From Holosporales bacterium (GTDB lineage: Bacteria > Pseudomonadota > Alphaproteobacteria > BNTO01): a DNA stretch of 6,343 bases. How positions within the stretch are numbered: the first letter of the stretch is position 1; every line of letters starts with the position of its first letter. This document shows, piece by piece, positions 1-4,049 of this stretch. The stretch is taken from the NCBI GenBank assembly GCA_031265645.1, contig JAISCJ010000098.1, forward strand, positions 1 through 6,343, in the 5' to 3' direction. The notes under the pieces are model-generated. The model searched no databases, was not told the DNA's origin, and worked only from the letters and a program-made list of their open reading frames with translations. A program made the position numbers and the translations under genes.

Positions 1-308
1 ACTCGCGCTCCGTTTGTGTTGTATTCGCTCCAACCAATGCGCATTTCAGAAAGATCGCTTCCAATGTCCACGAGATTCTCTCGCGTGGTGGGCGAATTAT
101 CTTGATAACGGATCGTCAAGGCATGGAGTTTTTTGCAGGCGAATCGCGGGCATCAATTCAGTTCCTTTTGGTTCCAGAATCGGGAGAGGTCTCGGTTGCG
201 TTTGTGTATAGCGTGGTGGCGCAATTGCTAGCGTATAACACTGCAAAAAGCATGGGGCGAAACACAGATCGGCCACGGAATCTTGCAAAGTCTGTTACGG
301 TAGAATAA
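1..308 (+). CDS. glmS: Glutamine--fructose-6-phosphate aminotransferase, C-terminal part (5' end outside window)
   Basis: GlmS makes glucosamine-6-phosphate from fructose-6-phosphate and glutamine, the entry step to UDP-GlcNAc for peptidoglycan and LPS, in the cytoplasm. Reading in frame from base 3 gives 101 residues and a TAA stop at 306-308. They cover the end of the second SIS (isomerase) domain. Visible family landmarks are VVFAPTN, ILSRGGRIILITD, VAQLLAYNTAKSMG and the nearly invariant tail RPRNLAKSVTVE. The lysine in that tail corresponds to the active-site Lys603 of the E. coli enzyme (family knowledge). The C-terminus is intact, with no frameshift. The glutaminase domain and the first SIS domain lie beyond the left edge. 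The call is very secure because the C-terminal tail is diagnostic. Confidence 0.96.
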   Translation, partial: SRSVCVVFAPTNAHFRKIASNVHEILSRGGRIILITDRQGMEFFAGESRASIQFLLVPESGEVSVAFVYSVVAQLLAYNTAKSMGRNTDRPRNLAKSVTVE

Positions 309-335
309 ATTGAGAGGTTCTCGTGGCGTCTGGGG
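270..335 (+). other. Potential Tn7-type attachment region (attTn7) at the end of glmS; empty
   Basis: Tn7 and many relatives recognise the last codons of glmS through TnsD and insert roughly 25 bp past the stop codon (established knowledge). The recognised stretch, which encodes RPRNLAKSVTVE, is intact here. In the 50 bp after the stop I see no Tn7-like end beginning TGTGGG and no obvious target duplication, so the site appears unoccupied. The accessory material downstream (IS remnant and hcp-like pair) may have entered some other way. This is a label for a possible target, not a demonstrated insertion. Confidence 0.4.
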
Positions 336-343
336 TAAGTTAA

Positions 344-751
344 TGGTTTTGAATTATGTCCATAATTTTTAAGCGCACGAAAACAAGCAGAGCAATGAAC
401 GTAGTGAGGCTTTAGTGCCACATTAACAAAAAAAGAATGCCGAAAAATGTGGCGCGTAGGTTGCATCGAAAAAATGTGTGGATTTACTCGTTTTACTGTA
501 AAATCTTCTCTCATAGTATGGTCTTTCACATAGTGCAATTTATTTTCAACAAACCAGTGTTCTCTGATGCAACTTGCGAACTCGCACAAATTTAAAGCCT
601 TATTTACCACATAATATCGTCGAGAAACAGTTTGCTTTTTATCTATCCGGATGACTTCTCGCTCGCTAATTACCTCAATTACAAGTGGCTCACAATTGAC
701 ATAAAAGTCTCTGTAATCTTGATACAACTATTGGTGCTTTTTAGCAATCAT
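344..751 (-). pseudogene. ISAs1-family transposase, C-terminal remnant, degraded
   Basis: The minus strand from 727 down to about 359 reads as the C-terminal part of an ISAs1-family DDE transposase (the group that includes the H-repeat proteins). The strongest signature is IREHWFVENKLHYVKD followed by MRED, matching the family pattern RgHWxIENkLHWvLDvtFxED. It includes the glutamate that normally completes the DDE triad. Before it, VISEREV and SRRYYV match the segment that precedes this block in family members. After it, RVNPHIFS and SFFVNVAL match the usual terminal helices. Just upstream in the same frame, IAKKHQ resembles the family's LKGNQ motif, but it is followed by TAG (728-730). The HGRIE-type segment normally found after it seems deleted. 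The N-terminal two thirds, with both catalytic aspartates, is absent. The frame runs on into antisense glmS without its own stop, so the 3' end is also damaged. No terminal inverted repeats were found, so the limits are approximate. It is surely non-functional. Confidence 0.82.
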
Positions 752-893
752 TCTATTTCTAGGAATTCGCCCTGGGAGATGCTCAGAAATGCTGCCGTCT
801 ACTCTCGGAGGAACAGACAATGCCCGTGTTGCAATACATCGTGCGATTGAGAAAATTTTACGGAATTGCTACTGTTCACATAGTGGGGGAAGC
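752..893. other. Unassigned stretch between IS remnant and repeat copy A
   Basis: I find no gene here that I can name. The plus frame through 783-899 is open and reads LPSTLGGTDNARVAIHRAIE before ending in TAA. It has a protein-like composition, but there is no start codon with a ribosome binding site and no family I recognise. Another plus frame gives a 38-codon ORF from ATG 820 to TGA 936, also without a convincing ribosome binding site. The segment may be debris of an older gene interrupted by the IS. Confidence 0.3.
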
Positions 894-984
894 AATTATT
901 AAGCGTTCACTAATATCTGTGCACATTGCCCATTGAATGATGTGACACATTGGTTATGCAGAGATACAGATATTAGTAGTAGAA
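894..984 (+). repeat. Diverged flanking repeat, copy A, with 12-bp inverted arms
   Basis: This is an element of about 90 bp upstream of the hcp-like pair. It contains a perfect 12-bp inverted repeat, ACTAATATCTGT (909-920) and ACAGATATTAGT (966-977), separated by 45 bp. A related copy lies at 2361-2450 in the same orientation. The two share AATTATTAA at the left edge, the left arm ACTAATRTCTGT, TTGCC plus an ATGT-containing stretch in the middle, TTAYGC, GAGA and ATTAGTAG at the right. An A9 run (988-996) follows. The function is unknown. Possibilities are a MITE-like element, a recombination boundary of the two-gene cassette, or a structured regulatory region for the downstream operon. Confidence 0.6.
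933..960 (+). promoter_or_regulatory. Weak candidate sigma-70-type promoter for the hcp-like pair
   Basis: TTGAAT (933-938) and TATGCA (955-960) are spaced by 16 bp and sit inside repeat copy A, about 85 bp upstream of the first hcp-like gene. Each box is only a partial match to consensus, and copy B has no good equivalent, so this is a guess from spacing alone. Confidence 0.2.
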
Positions 985-1021
985 TGTAAAAAAAAAGCGT
1001 TAGGGTTGGCATCGTTTAACA

Positions 1022-1033
1022 GTTCAATTGAAC
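1022..1033. promoter_or_regulatory. Perfect 12-bp palindrome GTTCAATTGAAC before the ribosome binding site
   Basis: GTTCAATTGAAC is a perfect palindrome ending 3 bases before the AGGAGG of the first hcp-like gene. A dyad at this place could be an operator for a dimeric repressor, or could arise by chance in AT-rich DNA. No second copy was seen near the other genes. Confidence 0.3.
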
Positions 1034-1036
1034 AGC

Positions 1037-1042
1037 AGGAGG
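1037..1042 (+). promoter_or_regulatory. Ribosome binding site AGGAGG fixing the ATG at 1046
   Basis: A full-consensus AGGAGG sits 3 bases before ATG 1046. An in-frame TTG at 1028 lies upstream of this motif and has no binding site of its own. The paralog alignment (MYRLI against YELID) also puts the natural start at 1046. The spacing is short, which may reduce initiation. Confidence 0.6.
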
Positions 1043-1045
1043 TGT

Positions 1046-1615
1046 ATGTATCGGCTAATAACTACGCCTGGACGCGCGAAGTTAAGAATTCCTACAGTAT
1101 TAACTTCCGAAGAAGATACTTCTTCTGCTATCGTATCGCGTTCGCCTGAATGGATGATTTCAATAGACGCTTTGTGCAAGGGGACTGTAGAAGGATTTGC
1201 TGAATACATACACTTGTTTGGATGGTTTTCTGAGTCCAGTCACTACATCGACGGAGACGTTGCTGGGTCAATGTTTTCATCTGGTTCAATTCGAAATTCC
1301 GGATTAGTCTTCATAATTCCAAATGGAGAACACGTCCCAAAGATTGAACAGCAGTTGTACCGTGGAAAACTTGTCGATAAACTCATCATAGTGCGCTTAG
1401 GCTGGACAGAAGACAAAAATGAAATTCTTCAACAAGTTACGTTTGGAGGCGTAAGATTTATAAGATACCAGCAAAATGTGCAATATCTTGTTGTTCATGC
1501 TCAAATAACGAGCAAAGAAAACGACATACAAATATTTAAACAAAAAGATGGAAGCGCTTCAGGGCATAAAATTAGCTCTGTTGAATACGATTCTAACAAA
1601 TTGAAACTATCTTAA
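1046..1615 (+). CDS. Hcp-like protein 1 (putative T6SS tube/secreted protein), paralog of the next gene
   Basis: This is a 189-residue protein with no signal peptide and no membrane segment. It is clearly a paralog of the following gene. Both share, in order, PxWMISI (about residues 31-37), TVEG, an I-P-N-G block (IIPNGEHVPKIEQ, about 88-100), GK..xKxxI followed by GW (about 105-118), and a C-terminal SGxxIxxVxxxxNK. This order resembles Hcp, the ring-forming tube protein of type VI secretion. In Hcp a first strand (F/M-I-x-I-x-G) is followed by a segment ending ..L..a...Gk, then two long beta strands, then a glycine-containing tail. The usual Hcp length is about 160-175 residues, so this is slightly longer. 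I did not find the classic D-K-x-S/T-P motif, so the assignment rests on overall pattern and is moderate. The start is set by AGGAGG at 1037-1042. The gene pair lies 25 bases apart, probably as one operon. Alternative: an unrelated beta-rich secreted or phage-tail protein. Confidence 0.5.
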   Translation: MYRLITTPGRAKLRIPTVLTSEEDTSSAIVSRSPEWMISIDALCKGTVEGFAEYIHLFGWFSESSHYIDGDVAGSMFSSGSIRNSGLVFIIPNGEHVPKIEQQLYRGKLVDKLIIVRLGWTEDKNEILQQVTFGGVRFIRYQQNVQYLVVHAQITSKENDIQIFKQKDGSASGHKISSVEYDSNKLKLS

Positions 1616-1640
1616 GACATGCAAGCGGGGGAAAAATGGA

Positions 1641-2240
1641 ATGGCACAACCATATGAATTAATAGATGTTCCTGGCAGTGAGGATTTGCGCATATTGACT
1701 GTATCAAAGTCTATTGGCATGCCAACCGAAAAAGCAATTGGGTCAAAAACTCCATGGTGGATGATTAGTATTAAGGGTGATAAAGAGATTTTATCGTCAA
1801 CAGTAGAAGGAAATTCTGTTTATAAAAATTTTGCAGAGCTGTATGGGTTTCAAATAGATGTTTCGCGCGAAGTCTCGTCTGATATAAGCAATCAATTGTT
1901 TACGTCTGCGATGATAAGGCACGAAGATTGCATTGTTCTGATTCCGAATGGTGGATACGTTGCTGAGCTTGAGAATATTATGAATTCTGGAAAGCCCATA
2001 GCGAAAATTACGATACAAGGTACTGGATGGTACAATAATGCGCTCAAGCCTTTTACTACAATTGCGTTTGACAATTGTTACATCATATCGATTACGCACG
2101 ATCTTGACCGCGCGTTCATACGTTTTCGCGTTCAAGACAAGACACATACGTTCTTCGCGCATGATCAAAAAGGAGAATCCTCAGGACAGTCAATTTGCAC
2201 GGTCACGTTAGGAGATAACAAGAACACAGTAGAAGAGTAG
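1641..2240 (+). CDS. Hcp-like protein 2 (putative T6SS tube/secreted protein)
   Basis: This is a 199-residue paralog of the preceding gene, starting 25 bases after its stop. Features compatible with Hcp are WWMISIKGD (about residues 39-47; compare MFIKIGDVKG in Pseudomonas Hcp1) and MIRHEDCIVLIPNG (about 91-104). Next come NSGKPIAKITIQG (about 114-126; compare SGKHYPQAKLTI), FTTIAFDNCYIISI (about 137-150; compare YLIITLKEVLVSSV) and a KGESSGQSICTVTL tail. If it is Hcp, it would form hexameric rings in the secretion tube or be exported, acting outside the cytoplasm without a signal peptide. No signal peptide or transmembrane segment is visible, which agrees. A G-rich stretch (1627-1631) 9 bases before ATG 1641 is a modest ribosome binding site, and coupling to gene 1 is likely. 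An N-terminal extension of about 4 residues distinguishes it from gene 1. No other T6SS gene is in the window, so it may be an orphan effector or tube locus. The function is inferred from pattern only. Confidence 0.55.
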   Translation: MAQPYELIDVPGSEDLRILTVSKSIGMPTEKAIGSKTPWWMISIKGDKEILSSTVEGNSVYKNFAELYGFQIDVSREVSSDISNQLFTSAMIRHEDCIVLIPNGGYVAELENIMNSGKPIAKITIQGTGWYNNALKPFTTIAFDNCYIISITHDLDRAFIRFRVQDKTHTFFAHDQKGESSGQSICTVTLGDNKNTVEE

Positions 2241-2360
2241 AGCGCCTCGCAATCAGGGCGGAGAAGTCAGCATTGGATGCGGTTGGGCAAGCAGAGCAAT
2301 GTGTTGGAAGTACGACTATGTTGTAGAGTTCGATAAGCAGGGTTCCCACGTGAAGCGCCG
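2241..2360. other. Intergenic stretch after the hcp-like pair, no clear gene
   Basis: There is no convincing coding sequence. A 34-codon frame (ATG 2299 to TAA 2403, containing KYDYVVEFDKQGSHVKRRII) runs into repeat copy B. Its last 14 codons and stop line up with the end of a frame in repeat copy A. It has no ribosome binding site, so it is noted but not called. I see no hairpin followed by a T-run just after the hcp-like operon. Confidence 0.35.
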
Positions 2361-2450
2361 AATTATTAACATTCGACTAATGTCTGTAGATTCTTGCCTT
2401 TAAATTATGTTAATTTTTTTTACGCTGGCGGAGACATACATTAGTAGAAG
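2361..2450 (+). repeat. Diverged flanking repeat, copy B, with near-perfect 12-bp inverted arms
   Basis: This is the second copy of the element described at 894-984. The arms are ACTAATGTCTGT (2376-2387) and ACATACATTAGT (2434-2445), complementary at 11 of 12 positions and 46 bp apart. The spacer carries a T8 run (2414-2421). It lies between two convergent transcription units, the hcp-like pair on the plus strand and the MFS exporter on the minus strand, so it could also influence termination. The loop is much longer than in a usual intrinsic terminator. Confidence 0.6.
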
Positions 2451-2494
2451 CTTAATATTATAGGGCTTGGATATATGAGAATGTTAATAAGAGA

Positions 2495-3736
2495 TTAAGC
2501 CATGTCAGGAAGGCGTTGGTAGCACGTTGAGATTGTCATTACTACCGCAAACGCGCACGCGCTCATGGCAAAAAACACTTGCGAAACGCTTCCTGCGCAA
2601 AAGTACCCAACGAGCATCACTGCAAAGCTTGATGAAATGTTTCTCACAAATTGCACAACCCCGTTTGCCAGGCCTTTGTTTGCTTGAATGTCTGATACAG
2701 CAAAGCCAACGCTTGTCATTGCGAGGAATGACATCCCAAATGCACAAATGCAGTAAAGGGTTACAACTGTCACAATTTGCAACGCGTCAGGAATGCACAA
2801 GGCAATTACCGTAAAAATCATGAATAACAATGTGACTATTCGTCCAAGATTTAAGCAAGACTTTGGAGAACGTGATTTTAGCAAGAATGAATAAACTAGG
2901 CAACCAATTATGTTGAAGCTATGCGGAATTATGGACAAATTGGCGAATTGGGTTTTCGTTAAACAAAAATGTTGCTCAAATATGAATGGCGAATTGGTGA
3001 TGAAAATATTATTCATGATAGACGCTAACGCGTTAGTCAAAGCCATGTTGCGAAAAATCGGCTTAGTTCTAAACATTCTCCGGACGTCTAAAAACCATCC
3101 GGAAATTGATATTTTTTGTTGTTGTGTAACGGATTTCATATTCAATGTTTCTGGTAAAATCACGTACAAAAAAAGCATCAAACCACTACCTGCTAGCGTT
3201 AGAAAGTAGAAGATCCCACGCCAAGACATATATAACATTAAAAAAGCGCCGATATTTGGCGCCACTGCATATGTTGTTGGGTAGAGCACACTGTATATGC
3301 TTAAATAGCGAGCTAATGTAATTCCCTTGAATTTATCTGATATCACAGTGATTGTTTGTAAGCCCATTCCAGTGCTTCCCATCGCTTGCACCGACCTAGC
3401 TATCAAAAATTCCGTTGCGGAGTTACTAAAGGCGCACCACAAAGAACCAATGGAAAATATAAACAAACAAAAAAGAATAATCGGTCTGCGTCCATATTTA
3501 TCGCTCATGCTGCCGTAAAAAAGGCCCGCAAACGCAGAGATAAATGGCGAAATCATTATAGACACGCGCAAAACGTTGGCGGTTGTCTTGAAAAATTCGG
3601 CCAACTCAGGTAATGCAGGCAAGTACATATCTATGCTACTTATGGAAATTCCCGTACATAACATGAGCAAAAATGGCAAGAACCTAAGGTCTTCCCGCTT
3701 TCGACCGTGATAACCTTTATTAAAAATCATAATCAA
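2495..3736 (-). CDS. MFS multidrug exporter, Bcr/CflA family
   Basis: This is a complete 413-residue inner-membrane transporter, the usual size of a 12-helix drug:proton antiporter (DHA1). Members of the Bcr/CflA group export bicyclomycin, chloramphenicol, sulfonamides or small peptides. The substrate here cannot be told. Diagnostic features are DMYLPALPEL at the end of helix 1 (about residues 36-45) and the MFS motif A, GSMSDKYGRRPIIL (about 75-88), between helices 2 and 3. Also present are an APNIGAFL segment in the helix 5 region (about 159-166), SWRGIFYFL (about 171-179), ILPETL (about 193-198) before a polar central loop (about 200-230), and hydrophobic helices to the C-terminus. No truncation or frameshift is seen. 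The TTG at 3736 has AAAGGA seven bases upstream. The next in-frame ATG (3728-3730) is spaced worse, so TTG is preferred. It is transcribed away from the upstream RND gene's 3' end across a 313-bp gap and convergently with the hcp-like pair. Confidence 0.93.
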   Translation of the reverse strand: MIMIFNKGYHGRKREDLRFLPFLLMLCTGISISSIDMYLPALPELAEFFKTTANVLRVSIMISPFISAFAGLFYGSMSDKYGRRPIILFCLFIFSIGSLWCAFSNSATEFLIARSVQAMGSTGMGLQTITVISDKFKGITLARYLSIYSVLYPTTYAVAPNIGAFLMLYMSWRGIFYFLTLAGSGLMLFLYVILPETLNMKSVTQQQKISISGWFLDVRRMFRTKPIFRNMALTNALASIMNNIFITNSPFIFEQHFCLTKTQFANLSIIPHSFNIIGCLVYSFLLKSRSPKSCLNLGRIVTLLFMIFTVIALCIPDALQIVTVVTLYCICAFGMSFLAMTSVGFAVSDIQANKGLANGVVQFVRNISSSFAVMLVGYFCAGSVSQVFFAMSACAFAVVMTISTCYQRLPDMA

Positions 3737-3743
3737 TAAACCG

Positions 3744-3749
3744 TCCTTT
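3744..3749 (-). promoter_or_regulatory. Ribosome binding site AAAGGA supporting a TTG start for the MFS gene
   Basis: On the minus strand AAAGGA is followed by seven bases and then TTG (3736-3734). The alternative ATG at 3730-3728 would be 13 bases from this motif, which is too far. The choice changes the N-terminus by two residues only. Confidence 0.55.
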
Positions 3750-3781
3750 ACCGAAAATGTAGCATGTTCTTTTTGTCATTG

Positions 3782-3810
3782 CCTATAGCTAATATGCGTG
3801 GTTACGTTAA
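3782..3810 (-). promoter_or_regulatory. Candidate promoter for the MFS exporter
   Basis: On the minus strand TTAACG (3810-3805) and TATAGG (3787-3782) are separated by 17 bp. Each box matches 4 of 6 consensus positions. It lies about 45 bases upstream of the start codon, a reasonable leader length. The -35 box overlaps the inverted repeat at 3806-3827. Confidence 0.35.
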
Positions 3811-3827
3811 ATTCACCGAATTTGAAC
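3806..3827. promoter_or_regulatory. Inverted repeat overlapping the candidate -35 box of the MFS gene (possible operator)
   Basis: GTTAAATTC, ACC and GAATTTGAAC form a dyad with nine paired bases per arm and one unpaired C, around a 3-bp centre. Drug exporter genes are often controlled by TetR- or MarR-type repressors that bind dyads over the promoter (established knowledge). No regulator gene is in the window, so the link to this promoter is inference from position. Confidence 0.4.
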
Positions 3828-4049
3828 GCATAAGCCCTCAAATTCCGTGTATTCGTGTGCAATCACAAAAGTGACTCGTGGTAAAGCTAAACCACTTGGC
3901 AAGTGAGCAGAATGCAATCGCTTCTCAGGATCGGCGCTTTATCCAGGAAACGTATTGGCATAAATTGTGAATCATTCTGCGCTTGAGTATATTTCGCTAT
4001 TTCGCGACTAAACTTGAGCGAGAGAATCATACATCCAGTTAAGCGGTTA
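3828..4049. other. Intergenic stretch between RND and MFS genes
   Basis: This is the remaining part of the 313-bp gap. It holds two short hairpins, TCAC-aaaa-GTGA (3863-3874) and GTGGT-8 bases-ACCAC (3878-3895), but neither is followed by a T-run on the minus strand, so neither is called as a terminator. A 47-codon minus ORF (3887-4030) has no recognisable domain. Nothing else was found. Confidence 0.4.

Noticed and set aside
309..360. Tn7 left or right end after glmS
   Set aside because: No TGTGGG-type end and no repeated TnsB-like sites are visible in the bases following the stop codon.
158..727. Long 189-codon minus-strand frame read as one intact protein
   Set aside because: Its last third is antisense to glmS (the YSTVTDFARF segment is the reverse of the conserved GlmS tail). 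Only the 359-727 part resembles a transposase, so it is a pseudogene fused by chance to antisense sequence.
909..977. Intrinsic terminator or tRNA in the inverted-arm element
   Set aside because: The 45-bp spacer is too long for an intrinsic terminator. The 69-bp length is tRNA-like, but no cloverleaf arms or TTC-containing T-loop could be placed.
894..2450. Integron attC sites flanking a gene cassette
   Set aside because: The length and inverted arms are suggestive, but the RYYYAAC and GTTRRRY core boxes are absent, two genes rather than one lie between the copies, and no integrase is seen.
3863..3895. Intrinsic terminator for the RND gene
   Set aside because: Two short hairpins are present but no T-run follows on the minus strand, and they lie more than 150 bases past the stop codon.
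3887..4030. 47-codon minus-strand ORF after the RND gene
   Set aside because: No recognisable domain and no clear ribosome binding site; the frame simply continues from an out-of-frame reading of the RND gene.
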